From: Brevibacterium permense
GTDB lineage: Bacteria; Actinomycetota; Actinomycetes; Actinomycetales; Brevibacteriaceae
Length of the DNA: 64,000 bases
Assembly (NCBI RefSeq): GCF_025506275.1
Contig: NZ_QYCP01000095.1
Coordinates: forward strand, 62,001-126,000
Direction of reading: 5' to 3'
Under the pieces are notes generated by a model. The model worked only from the letters and a program-made list of their open reading frames with translations. It ran no database searches and was not told the origin of the DNA. Positions 1 to 8,055 of this stretch are shown in pieces (positions within the stretch are counted from its first letter, which is position 1; every line of letters begins with the position of its first letter). Both the position numbers and the translations under genes were made by a program.

Positions 1-47
1 GTGGTCGACGAAGATCATACGACTTCCGATCCTTGAAGGGGACGACA

Positions 48-2444
48 ATGTCCGATAGCCAACCGCGAACGAGAAAAGAGGCCCTCGAGTTCGAGCACCC
101 GACATCGCACCCGGCTTCCGCCTCCGAGGCCGGCACGACTGTGACCACCGAGGACCAAGCAGCGGCCAAACGCGCGAAAGCCGAATTCATCGGCCGCACC
201 CTTGCGATCTTCCTCATGCCGCTCATCTTCGTGGGCATGATGATCACGAGCTACCTGGGGACGATGCACTCCCCCGAAGCCAACGACATGCCCATCGTGG
301 TGGCGGGGTCATCGGCCAAGGCCGATGATGTGACATTTGCGATCAACGGCGCCGAACCCGACGCCTTCGATATCGAGACAACCGATGATGTCTACGACGC
401 CCGCCAGGACGTCTATGACAGGGAGGCCTCGGCGGCGATCATCGTCAAGGGCGATACCGCGACGATCGTCACCGCCAGCGGAGCCGGGGTCCAACAGTCG
501 ACCACCGTCGAGCAGCTCGTGCGTCCCGCGCTCACTGAAGACGGCTTCACGGTCAAGACCGACGACATCGTCCCGTTGCCGGACAACGATCCGTCCGGAA
601 TGGCGGCAATGTTCCTCATGACTTCCATCGTCATGGCCGGCTACATGCCCTTCAGCGTTCTGCGGTCGAATTCGCCTGAACTGCTGAAGTTCAAACGCAT
701 CGTGCCGATCCTCGCTGGGTGGTCGGCTGCCATCGCCGGCCTCGTGTGGACCGTGGCCTGCCCGATCCTCGATGTCGTCGATGTCAAGGACACTGTGGCC
801 GTCCTCGGCATCGCCTGGCTGGGCGTCTTCGCCATCTCGTCCGTCCAGCTCTTCATCACCCGCCTCGTCGGGGCACTGGGGGTGATTCTCGGGATCCTCC
901 TCCTCATGGTCCTCGGCATGCCGTCGTCGAATATGGCGATGCCGGTGTACAGCATGCCGAAGTTCTTCCGCTTCACCCACGAGTTCCTGCCGATGCCGGC
1001 GATCGGCGAGTCCCTGCGCTCCGTGCTCTACTTCGACGGCAACGGAGTCACCGGGCACCTGTTCGTCCTCGCCCTCGGCGCGGTGGCCGGTCTGCTGCTG
1101 ACGAAGGTCTATGACCACTTCTACGCCAAGCGCAATGAACACCCTGTGCCGCTGGATGTCAATGTGGCCGCGATCCACGGCGGCCGGAGGCCGGATACGA
1201 AGCTCATGCGCTATATCTCCCTGACCCTCTTCCCGCTGGCGATGGTGACCATGATGATCACGTTCATGCTCGGAGCGATGCATTCGCCGACGCCGAAGGA
1301 CATGCCGGTCGCGGTCGTCGGGTCCTCGATCGAACAGGCCGAAGACACGATCAAGCAGCTCGATGAGCAGATGGACGGAAAGTTCGAGTTCACCGCGCTC
1401 GATGACAAGGGCGAGGCCCGTCGGCTTGTGGAGAACCGCAATGAGGTCGCCGCGCTCGTCCTGCCCAGCGAGAAGAATCCGGATTTCGAGCTCTTGGCCA
1501 ACCAGGCCGGCAACAACGCTTCCTACCGTGTGGCCGTGCAGGTCTTCGAACAGGTGGCTCAAGCGCACGACTCCGATCTCACAATCGACAACCTCAAGCC
1601 CTTGCCCGATCAGGATAAGAACGGCGTGGTTGTGATGTACGTGGCGATGGGATGGATTCTCGCCGGCTTCATGGTCGTCATCGTTGCCGCTAACGCCAAC
1701 CCGTGGACCAGGCCGCTGAAGCGGATGCTGCCGATCATCGTCGTCTACGCACCGTTCATGTCGCTGGTCGTCGCGACCATCGCCGGTCCGATCACAGGAG
1801 CCGTCGACGGGCATTTCGCGGCACTGTGGGGCGCCGGCATCATCGCCATCGCCTGCATCTCCATGTTCGCCATGGTCTTCGAAAGGCTCTTGGGCATGTT
1901 CGCGATCATCCCGGTCATCGGCACGCTCATGTTCGCCGGCGTGCCGTCGTCGAACGGAGCCCTCTCGCAGTATATGGTGCCGAAGTTCTTCGCCACATTG
2001 CACGATTTCCTGCCGATGGCCGCCTCGGTCGAGACCATCCGCTCGATCCTGTATTTCGACGGCGATGTCGTGACCGAACATCTGCAGGTCCTCGGCCTGT
2101 GGGGACTGGTGTCGCTGGCTATCGTCTTCCTCATCGATGGCGTCAAGCCGCCGCGCACGGCCCATGATTTCGGCAATCTCCACCTCGAACGCGAGCGAGA
2201 GATCGCCAAGGAACAGCGGAAGCTGGCATTGGCGTTGGGCATGCCCCCGGACCTTGCGAAGTCCGAAGCCGAGGTGGCCGATCAGGACTCCGCGCTCGGC
2301 CAGGAGTCGTACCAGACTGTTCAAGGGTCCATTGTCGACGACGGCGCTGACGCACAGGAGTCGGATCGCCGGGCCCCGACCGCCGGCGACGGCCAGACCC
2401 GCAGCCGCAGACCTCACGAGGAATCAATCCCCTCCACAGTCTGA
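48..2444 (+). CDS. Tandem-duplicated DUF3533 (YhgE/Pip-like) membrane protein
   Basis: A 798-residue integral membrane protein made of two homologous units, about residues 50-365 and 385-700, followed by a hydrophilic tail. Each unit starts with one membrane segment, continues with an extracytoplasmic domain of about 130 residues, and ends with four or five membrane segments. Matching landmarks are PLPDNDPSG in unit 1 and PLPDQDKNG in unit 2, and MPSSNMAMPVYSMPKFF against VPSSNGALSQYMVPKFF. This is the layout of ABC-2-like DUF3533/YhgE proteins, which are linked to export or envelope functions but lack a firm substrate. The ATG at 48 is chosen because AAGGG lies at 36-40; an upstream TTG at 33 would overlap that site. 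The half-length relative at 4004-5188 suggests a shared role. Function is inferred only. Confidence 0.75.
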   Translation: MSDSQPRTRKEALEFEHPTSHPASASEAGTTVTTEDQAAAKRAKAEFIGRTLAIFLMPLIFVGMMITSYLGTMHSPEANDMPIVVAGSSAKADDVTFAINGAEPDAFDIETTDDVYDARQDVYDREASAAIIVKGDTATIVTASGAGVQQSTTVEQLVRPALTEDGFTVKTDDIVPLPDNDPSGMAAMFLMTSIVMAGYMPFSVLRSNSPELLKFKRIVPILAGWSAAIAGLVWTVACPILDVVDVKDTVAVLGIAWLGVFAISSVQLFITRLVGALGVILGILLLMVLGMPSSNMAMPVYSMPKFFRFTHEFLPMPAIGESLRSVLYFDGNGVTGHLFVLALGAVAGLLLTKVYDHFYAKRNEHPVPLDVNVAAIHGGRRPDTKLMRYISLTLFPLAMVTMMITFMLGAMHSPTPKDMPVAVVGSSIEQAEDTIKQLDEQMDGKFEFTALDDKGEARRLVENRNEVAALVLPSEKNPDFELLANQAGNNASYRVAVQVFEQVAQAHDSDLTIDNLKPLPDQDKNGVVVMYVAMGWILAGFMVVIVAANANPWTRPLKRMLPIIVVYAPFMSLVVATIAGPITGAVDGHFAALWGAGIIAIACISMFAMVFERLLGMFAIIPVIGTLMFAGVPSSNGALSQYMVPKFFATLHDFLPMAASVETIRSILYFDGDVVTEHLQVLGLWGLVSLAIVFLIDGVKPPRTAHDFGNLHLEREREIAKEQRKLALALGMPPDLAKSEAEVADQDSALGQESYQTVQGSIVDDGADAQESDRRAPTAGDGQTRSRRPHEESIPSTV

Positions 2445-2448
2445 CCTG

Positions 2449-2504
2449 CTACCTGACGGCGGCCCAGCTACCTCGCGCGAGGTTGCTGGGCCGCCGTCAG
2501 GTAG
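2449..2504. terminator. 56-bp near-perfect palindrome after the DUF3533 gene
   Basis: Perfect 20-bp arms at 2449-2468 and 2485-2504 enclose a 16-base centre that is itself almost completely self-complementary (ACCTCGC then GCGAGGT). Only the pair 2469/2484 fails to match across the whole 56 bp. It begins 5 bases after the stop codon at 2444, as a terminator would, but no T-run follows on either strand. It could instead be a dispersed palindromic repeat unit. Confidence 0.65.
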
Positions 2505-2549
2505 TAATTGGGGGTTGTTCGCTGAGGGTGGGGCTATGGTGAAGGCACT

Positions 2550-3296
2550 ATGGTCAACTCCGCGTCGCTTGAGAACATCATGAGCAGCACCGGCCTGTTG
2601 GAAGCCGGCCTGCTGCTGGCCAGCTTCGTCCTGTGTTCCCTCATCGGCTTCGAGCGGCAGTTCAGGCAGAAGGCCGCCGGGTACCGCACCCACGTGCTCG
2701 TGGGCATCGGCACCTGCGCTTTCACTCTGATCTCCGCGTACGGATTCGCCGGAGTGCTCGAGAACGACGTCCGCCTCGACCCTTCACGAATCTCCGCGCA
2801 GATCGTCTCCGGAATCGGCTTCCTCGGCGCCGGAGTCATCTTCAAAGGACGCAACATGGTCCGAGGACTCACCACCGCCGCAACGATCTGGGTCACCGCT
2901 GCCGTCGGAATGGCCTGCGGTGCGGGAATGCTGCCCTTGGCCGCGATGCTCACTGCCCTGCACCTGTTCACACTGTTCGTCATCGCGCCGCTCATCCGCA
3001 AGATCCCCAACAGCGACCACCGCAAACTCCTGCGCATCACCTACCACGACGGGGCCGGTGTCCTCCGCGAGATCCTCGCTCTGGCCGGCCGAATGGGTTT
3101 TGCGAATACCATCGTCGATTCGCGCCGCTTCGAGTCCCCCGACGAGACGCGGATGGTGCAGGTCGATGTGAGGTTCGACGGAAAGCGGCCTCTGCACCTG
3201 CTCGTCGCCCCGCTCATGGAACTCAGCGGCGTCGATACGGTGAGCATGCGCGAAGACCGCGTCCACTCGTTCGATGACGACGGCGATTCCGTCTGA
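2550..3296 (+). CDS. MgtC/SapB family membrane protein
   Basis: A 248-residue protein. The first 150 residues hold four or five membrane segments with typical MgtC features: the charged GFERQFRQKAAGYRTH stretch after helix 1, the glycine-rich SGIGFLGAGVIFK segment, and VRGLTTAATIWVTAAVG. The last 85 residues form a soluble domain resembling the ACT-like C-terminus of longer MgtC proteins. Members are tied to magnesium limitation and, in pathogens, to control of ATP synthase; in soil actinomycetes the role is unproven. The ATG at 2550 follows GAAGG at a suitable distance; an ATG at 2580 is a possible alternative. It sits alone between a palindromic terminator-like repeat and a convergent TetR gene. 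Confidence 0.85.
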   Translation: MVNSASLENIMSSTGLLEAGLLLASFVLCSLIGFERQFRQKAAGYRTHVLVGIGTCAFTLISAYGFAGVLENDVRLDPSRISAQIVSGIGFLGAGVIFKGRNMVRGLTTAATIWVTAAVGMACGAGMLPLAAMLTALHLFTLFVIAPLIRKIPNSDHRKLLRITYHDGAGVLREILALAGRMGFANTIVDSRRFESPDETRMVQVDVRFDGKRPLHLLVAPLMELSGVDTVSMREDRVHSFDDDGDSV

Positions 3297-3309
3297 GCAG
3301 CCGACGAAC

Positions 3310-3912
3310 TCAGTAGTCGACGCTGGAGAGCACTGCTTCGATTCCGGCGCGGACCCGCAGCCGGGAGGATTCGCCGAAGACGGTCGCCTGGACGACGGCC
3401 CCCTGGATCATTGCCAGCAGCCCGGGCACCATGGTCGCGGCACGAGCACGCGCGCCTTCAGCGTCCGCTCCCCGCTGATCCTGCAGATAGGCAGCAAGAT
3501 AGACGGTGAATTCTTCGATGAGCGACTCGAAGACCCCACCAGCGAAACTCGCGAACTCCTTGTCGTAGGAAGACTCTCCCCAGACCTGAACCATGACCGA
3601 AGCGAACGGATTGTCGATGAGCAGGGAATCGATGAGCTCGACGAACACCTCGGCAGGAGGTGTCACCTCACTTCTGGACTTGGCCGCCTCGAGCACCGCC
3701 ATGCGCGGCTCCATCACCCGGCGGGCGACGTCGATCATCAGGTCTGCCTTCGACGCGTAGTAGACGTAGACCGCTCCGGCCGACAGCCCCGCTTCCTTGA
3801 CGATGTCGGCCATCGACGCACCGGCGAACCCCCTGCGCGCGAAGCAGGCCAGCGCCGCATCCTGAATCCTGGCACGCATCGCACTCTTGTGCTGCTCGGT
3901 GACCTTCGGCAC
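3310..3912 (-). CDS. TetR/AcrR family transcriptional regulator
   Basis: A 200-residue regulator with an N-terminal TetR helix-turn-helix at about residues 12-58 (FARRGFAGASMADIVKEAG, then GAVYVYYASKADLM), followed by a helical ligand-binding domain. It is divergent from the DUF3533 membrane protein at 4004, with about 90 bases between the two starts, so repression of that neighbour and of itself is the simplest reading. The start is the GTG at 3912, which lies only a few bases after a GGGGGAG sequence; an in-frame ATG at residue 12 is an alternative but would trim the domain edge. A palindrome at 3972-3985 is the candidate operator. Confidence 0.88.
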   Translation of the reverse strand: MPKVTEQHKSAMRARIQDAALACFARRGFAGASMADIVKEAGLSAGAVYVYYASKADLMIDVARRVMEPRMAVLEAAKSRSEVTPPAEVFVELIDSLLIDNPFASVMVQVWGESSYDKEFASFAGGVFESLIEEFTVYLAAYLQDQRGADAEGARARAATMVPGLLAMIQGAVVQATVFGESSRLRVRAGIEAVLSSVDY

Positions 3913-3971
3913 ATCTCCCCCAAAAAACGAATGACCCTTCTTGATATATCTTAGCGGATGGTTTCATAATG

Positions 3972-3985
3972 AACGAGTATTCGTT
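3972..3985. promoter_or_regulatory. Candidate TetR operator
   Basis: AACGA and TCGTT arms separated by four bases form a perfect 14-bp inverted repeat 19 bases before the ATG at 4004. A related half-site (AACGAAT at 3926-3932) lies next to the start of the TetR gene. Position between divergent genes supports an operator; binding is inferred. Confidence 0.5.
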
Positions 3986-4003
3986 TTCGATGATTGGACA
4001 GAC

Positions 4004-5188
4004 ATGCCGACCCAGATACTCAGCAGAGAAGACAAGGCCGATCACCCGGCAGTGAGCGAGACACCGGAGAAGGCAGCGCAGGCCGCTCCCCCACAGTTCG
4101 GACGCGCGCTCCTCGTCGCCGTCCTCGCAGCCGCCGTCGTCAGCCTCGTCATGCTCGCCTTCAGCTGGCCGACCGTGACCTCGGACCCCACAGACCTGCC
4201 GATCGCAGCGGTCGGAGACGCGGAGCAGATCGACCAGATCGCTGAGAACGCCCCGGACGGCATGCTCGACCTCAAGACCGTCGACTCACGCGCCGAGGCG
4301 GTCAACTTCATCGAACAGCGAGAGGTCTACGGCGCCTTCGTCCTCGAGGACGAACCGGAGATCCTCATCGCCAAGGCCGCCTCCCCTGCTGTCGCGCAGC
4401 AGCTCAGCGGAATCGGCACCCAGATGCAGCACAACATCGACCAACAGGCGATCTCGGGCCTCCAGGAAGGCACGAAGAAGATGCAGGAGCAGATGCAGAA
4501 CGCTCTCGAGGCCGCTGCCTCCGGTCAGGCCCCGCCGCAGGGCAACCCAGCTGGAGACGGCGCCGGTCCGGCCGCCTCGGCGATGGAGGTTCCGCAGGTG
4601 AGGATCACCGACGTCGTGCCGCTCTCCGACGACGATCCCTCCGGTGCGGGCCTGGCCATCGCGGGTCTGCCGTTGACCCTCGGCGGCATCGTCGGCGGTG
4701 TGCTCACCAGCATGGGCATCCGGTCACGGCGGATGCGCCTGGTCGGCACCATCGTCTACGGAGTCGTCGGAGGACTGGCACTGGCCCTGATCATGCAGAC
4801 CTGGTTCGGGATCCTGCAGGGGAACTTCGCGATCAATGCGCTGGCGATCGGCTTGTCGATCGCGGCCACGGTCGGCCTGATCAACGGCTTCGTCTCCCTC
4901 ATCGGCCCTGCCGGCATCGCGTTCGGTGCGGTGCTCACCATGCTCATCGGCAATCCGATCGCCTCGCTCAATCAGCCGAAGGAGTTCCTCGCCGGCTCCT
5001 GGGGCGATATCGGTCAGTTCTTCGTCCCCGGCGCGGCAGGCGCGCTGCTGCGCGATCTCTCCTACTTCCCCGACGCGCCGATGGCTCTCCAGTGGTGGGT
5101 GCTCAGCGCTTGGCTCGTCGTCGGCATCGCGCTCATCCTCGTCGGCCACGTCATCGCCCACAGGAAGGCGCACGCCGCCGCCCACTGA
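4004..5188 (+). CDS. DUF3533-like membrane protein, single unit
   Basis: A 394-residue protein with one membrane segment at about 31-50, an extracytoplasmic part containing a Gln/Met-rich stretch (KKMQEQMQNALEAAASG), and five C-terminal membrane segments. The sequence PLSDDDPSGAG before the second helix matches PLPDNDPSG and PLPDQDKNG in the double-unit protein at 48-2444, so the two are paralogues and this is one repeat unit. The ATG at 4004 is preferred because the frame upstream runs through the promoter and operator region. It is divergent from a TetR gene, an arrangement often seen for export-type membrane proteins. Substrate unknown. Confidence 0.72.
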   Translation: MPTQILSREDKADHPAVSETPEKAAQAAPPQFGRALLVAVLAAAVVSLVMLAFSWPTVTSDPTDLPIAAVGDAEQIDQIAENAPDGMLDLKTVDSRAEAVNFIEQREVYGAFVLEDEPEILIAKAASPAVAQQLSGIGTQMQHNIDQQAISGLQEGTKKMQEQMQNALEAAASGQAPPQGNPAGDGAGPAASAMEVPQVRITDVVPLSDDDPSGAGLAIAGLPLTLGGIVGGVLTSMGIRSRRMRLVGTIVYGVVGGLALALIMQTWFGILQGNFAINALAIGLSIAATVGLINGFVSLIGPAGIAFGAVLTMLIGNPIASLNQPKEFLAGSWGDIGQFFVPGAAGALLRDLSYFPDAPMALQWWVLSAWLVVGIALILVGHVIAHRKAHAAAH

Positions 5189-5293
5189 CAAGCTGCCGCG
5201 TCGTTGGGCTCCCATCGATCCTGGTCTTCACTTCATGTGAGGACTAGGCTCGGTGGGAGTCTGTGGTTTCCTCTGTGGAACCGAGAGGATGAC

Positions 5294-6121
5294 ATGGTGG
5301 CATTTTCGGATGTGACGATCTGCCGCACCTGCGGTGTGGAGACGACGACGCCTCCCCCACAGCTGTGTCCGATCTGCGAGGACGATCGGCAATGGGTTCC
5401 TGCCTCCGGCCAACAGTGGACGACTCGGGCAGTCCTCGAATCCGAAGGCCACCGCATCACCACCACGGAGCGGGAGCCCGGTCTCTTCGCCATCCGCGTC
5501 GAACCGAAGGTCGGGATCGGGCAGACCTGCTATCTCGCGTGCACCGATTCCGGCAATGTGCTCTTCGATGTCCCCGCCTATATCGACGCCGAGGCGGTCG
5601 CGGCGGTCCGGGACCTCGGCGGAGTTGCGGCCATCGCCGCCAGCCACCCGCACATGTTCGGCACGCAGTTGGAATGGAGCGCCGCCTTCGACGATGCTCC
5701 CGTTTTCGTGTGCCGGGCCGACCTCGATTGGGTGCAGCGGACTGGCCGGGCCGTCTGCCCCTATTTCCATGAGGCGGAGCCGGTGCCGGGGGTGAGACTC
5801 CGGAGGACCGGAGGTCATTTCCCCGGCAGTGCGGTTGCAGTCTGGACGGGCGCCGACGGCGCCGGGGTCATGCTCAGCGGCGATTCGATCGGTCCGGTGG
5901 CGCGATCGGGGTGGGTGACGTTCATGCGCAGCTTCCCGAACTATCTGCCGTTATCGGCCGCGGTCGTCAGGCGCATCGCCGCCTCGGTGATCGATCTCGA
6001 CTTCGACCGCATGTACGGCAACTTCGGTCAGTCGATCGGCACCGGTGCGCATTCTGCGGTGCAGACCTCGGCGGAACGCTACGCCGAATGGGTCTCCGGC
6101 GACCACGATCACCTCACCTGA
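5294..6121 (+). CDS. Metallo-beta-lactamase-fold-like hydrolase with N-terminal CxxC pairs
   Basis: A 275-residue protein. Residues 9-30 carry two cysteine pairs (CRTC and CPIC) that look like a small zinc ribbon. The rest resembles a metallo-beta-lactamase-fold protein: AASHPHMFGTQLEWS in the region of the usual metal motif, then RRTGGHFPGSAVAVW and GVMLSGDSIGPV. The canonical HxHxDH motif is degenerate (SHPHMFG), so metal content and catalysis are uncertain. The ATG at 5294 has GAGAGGA at 5283-5289; an upstream in-frame ATG at 5204 lacks a site. It ends 4 bases before the convergent desaturase gene. Confidence 0.65.
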   Translation: MVAFSDVTICRTCGVETTTPPPQLCPICEDDRQWVPASGQQWTTRAVLESEGHRITTTEREPGLFAIRVEPKVGIGQTCYLACTDSGNVLFDVPAYIDAEAVAAVRDLGGVAAIAASHPHMFGTQLEWSAAFDDAPVFVCRADLDWVQRTGRAVCPYFHEAEPVPGVRLRRTGGHFPGSAVAVWTGADGAGVMLSGDSIGPVARSGWVTFMRSFPNYLPLSAAVVRRIAASVIDLDFDRMYGNFGQSIGTGAHSAVQTSAERYAEWVSGDHDHLT

Positions 6122-6125
6122 GTTC

Positions 6126-7301
6126 TCAGCGCGACCGGAACTGCGCGGTGACGGGGCAGTCGAAGGGGTCTGCTTCGCCGAGGCCCACCCGGTTGAGGTA
6201 GGCGATGATGATCTTGTAGGACTCAAGCAGGGTCGTCTCGGTGTAGGTGATGTCCTTCTGGCGGCAGTATTCGCGGACCATCGGCTGCACCCGGTGCAGG
6301 TTGACGCTCGGCATGCTGGGGAACAGGTGGTGTTCGATCTGATAGTTCAGACCGCCCATGAGGAATCCCATGAAGCGACCGCCGGAGATATTGCGTGACA
6401 TCAGCGTCTGACGGCGCAGGAAGTCGATCTTCACATCTTTGGGTACGATCGGCTGGCCTTTGTGGTTGGGGGCGAATGATCCGCCCATATGCACGCCGAA
6501 GACGGCGAGCTGGACGAGGAAGAAGACGCTGCCGATGAGAGGACCTGCCGCCCAGATGGCGAGCGCGGGGAACCCGACGAGGCGGATTCCGATGAGGACG
6601 CCTTCGATCCAACGGCGTTTGATCGACGACTGTCCCCGGACGATGGCTTTGACGGATTCGACGTGCAGCTGGAGGCCGGCCAGGGTCAGCAGCGGCAGGA
6701 AGAACCAGCCCTGACGTGCGGCGAACCATTTGGCCAAGCCCGTGCGTTCACGTGCATCCTCAGGAGTGAAGACGAGGGCGCCGGGAGCGATGTCTCCGTC
6801 GACTCCGGCCTTGTTCGGATTGGCATGGTGAAGCGCATTGTGCTTCTTCAGCCACCAACCGTAGCTCAGTCCGATGAAGAGGTTGCCGATGATCGTCGAC
6901 ACCCACTCCCCGACTTTACCGCTGGTGAAGATCTGTCGGTGTGCTGCGTCATGGGCGACATAGGCAGTCTGGGTCAACAGTGCGCCGAAGACGACTGCGG
7001 TCGCCATCTGCCACCAGCTCTCACCGATGAGGAAGAGCATGGCGAAGGACGCGACGTAGCCGAGTCCGAGGAGGACGAAGCGCAGGGTGTTCCAGCCCGG
7101 CCGTCTGGCCAGCAGGCCCTCTTCTTTGACTTGCGCCATCAGCGCGCTGAAGTCGCTGGTGAACTCCTGTTCAGCGGTTCCCCTCTTCGCTCGCCTGCGT
7201 TCGAGCACCTCCGCCCGGGTGGCCCGATCCGGTGCCGGAGTCGACAGTGCGGTCGCAGTTGAGGAAGACGGTTCGAAGGTCATGAGGTCAGACGGGTTCA
7301 T
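6126..7301 (-). CDS. Acyl-lipid fatty acid desaturase
   Basis: A 391-residue membrane di-iron desaturase. The three histidine boxes are present: HDAAH at 117-121, HNALHH at 154-159 and QIEHH at 321-325. The glutamine-led third box is typical of front-end or delta-6-like and actinobacterial acyl-lipid desaturases. Hydrophobic segments flank the boxes, placing the diiron site at the cytoplasmic face. It introduces a cis double bond into acyl chains using electrons from ferredoxin or a flavoprotein, which is not encoded here. The ATG at 7301 (MNPSDL) follows GGTGGGAA. It lies downstream of, and on the same strand as, a kinase/regulator pair, suggesting control of membrane fluidity as in DesK-DesR systems. 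Confidence 0.9.
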   Translation of the reverse strand: MNPSDLMTFEPSSSTATALSTPAPDRATRAEVLERRRAKRGTAEQEFTSDFSALMAQVKEEGLLARRPGWNTLRFVLLGLGYVASFAMLFLIGESWWQMATAVVFGALLTQTAYVAHDAAHRQIFTSGKVGEWVSTIIGNLFIGLSYGWWLKKHNALHHANPNKAGVDGDIAPGALVFTPEDARERTGLAKWFAARQGWFFLPLLTLAGLQLHVESVKAIVRGQSSIKRRWIEGVLIGIRLVGFPALAIWAAGPLIGSVFFLVQLAVFGVHMGGSFAPNHKGQPIVPKDVKIDFLRRQTLMSRNISGGRFMGFLMGGLNYQIEHHLFPSMPSVNLHRVQPMVREYCRQKDITYTETTLLESYKIIIAYLNRVGLGEADPFDCPVTAQFRSR

Positions 7302-7358
7302 GGTTCCCACCGTATGGATGTCCGAGCCGTTTTTCGTCACCCCTAGGAGCCGTTCTTC

Positions 7359-7380
7359 ACCCCCTACTCGGGTAGGGGGT
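7359..7380. promoter_or_regulatory. Perfect inverted repeat upstream of the desaturase
   Basis: Nine-base arms ACCCCCTAC and GTAGGGGGT are separated by four bases. The repeat lies about 58 bp before the desaturase ATG and 25 bp after the response-regulator stop. It could be the response-regulator binding site or a short terminator; there is no T-run on the minus strand, which favours an operator. Confidence 0.5.
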
Positions 7381-7404
7381 CCGAGGTGAGGACGGGAGCA
7401 GAAC

Positions 7405-8055
7405 TCAGCTGTTGGGGACGATGAGACCGGACTCGTAGGCGGCGATGACTGCTTGGGCGCGATCTCGGGCATCGAGTTTGTACAGGATCCGGGAGACGTG
7501 GGTCTTCACGGTCTGCACTGCGATGTGCAGGCTCGCGGCGATCTCCGTGTTGGACGCTCCGCGGGCGACTTGGATGAGTATTTCGCGTTCTCGGTCGGTG
7601 AGTTCGGGCAGCGCTGTGCGGTTGGGCTTCTGTCCTCCGGTGGCGAAGTGTTCGATGACCCGTTTCGTCACGCTCGGGGCCAGGAGCGCTTCGCCTCCGG
7701 CGACTATGCGGACCGCCTCGGCGAGTTCACTGGGCGGGGCATCTTTGAGGAGGAAACCACTGGCCCCGGCGCGGATGGCGTCGAAGACGTAGTCGTCGAT
7801 GTCGAAGGTGGTGAGCATGATGATCCGGGTCTCGGCATTCGCCGCGACGATCGTGCGGGTCGCTTCGATTCCGTCCATCAGCGGCATTCGGACGTCCATG
7901 AGGACGATATCGGGGTCGAGGTCGGCGACGAGATCGACGCAGTGTGCACCGTCTTCGGCCTGTCCGATGACCTCGATATCTGCATGCGCGTTCAGCAGCG
8001 CGGCGAAGCCGGCGCGGACCATCGCTTGGTCATCGGCGATGACGATTCTGGTCAT
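7405..8055 (-). CDS. NarL/LuxR-type response regulator
   Basis: A 216-residue response regulator. The receiver domain (about 1-120) has the acidic pair D8-D9, phospho-acceptor D54 in VLMDVRMP, a threonine in MLTTFD and lysine in FLLKDAPP. A C-terminal LuxR helix-turn-helix (about 150-210) contains LTDREREILIQVARGASNTE and TVKTHVSRI. Its ATG overlaps the stop of the kinase gene by four bases, so the two are translationally coupled. The nearest downstream gene on the same strand is the fatty-acid desaturase, the obvious candidate target. Confidence 0.93.
   Translation of the reverse strand: MTRIVIADDQAMVRAGFAALLNAHADIEVIGQAEDGAHCVDLVADLDPDIVLMDVRMPLMDGIEATRTIVAANAETRIIMLTTFDIDDYVFDAIRAGASGFLLKDAPPSELAEAVRIVAGGEALLAPSVTKRVIEHFATGGQKPNRTALPELTDREREILIQVARGASNTEIAASLHIAVQTVKTHVSRILYKLDARDRAQAVIAAYESGLIVPNS

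Noticed and set aside
309..2417. A 702-codon open frame on the minus strand opposite the DUF3533 gene
   Set aside because: It is extremely rich in Arg, His, Asp and Glu, as expected for the antisense of a GC-rich gene, and has no ribosome-binding site; the plus-strand protein has clear membrane topology.
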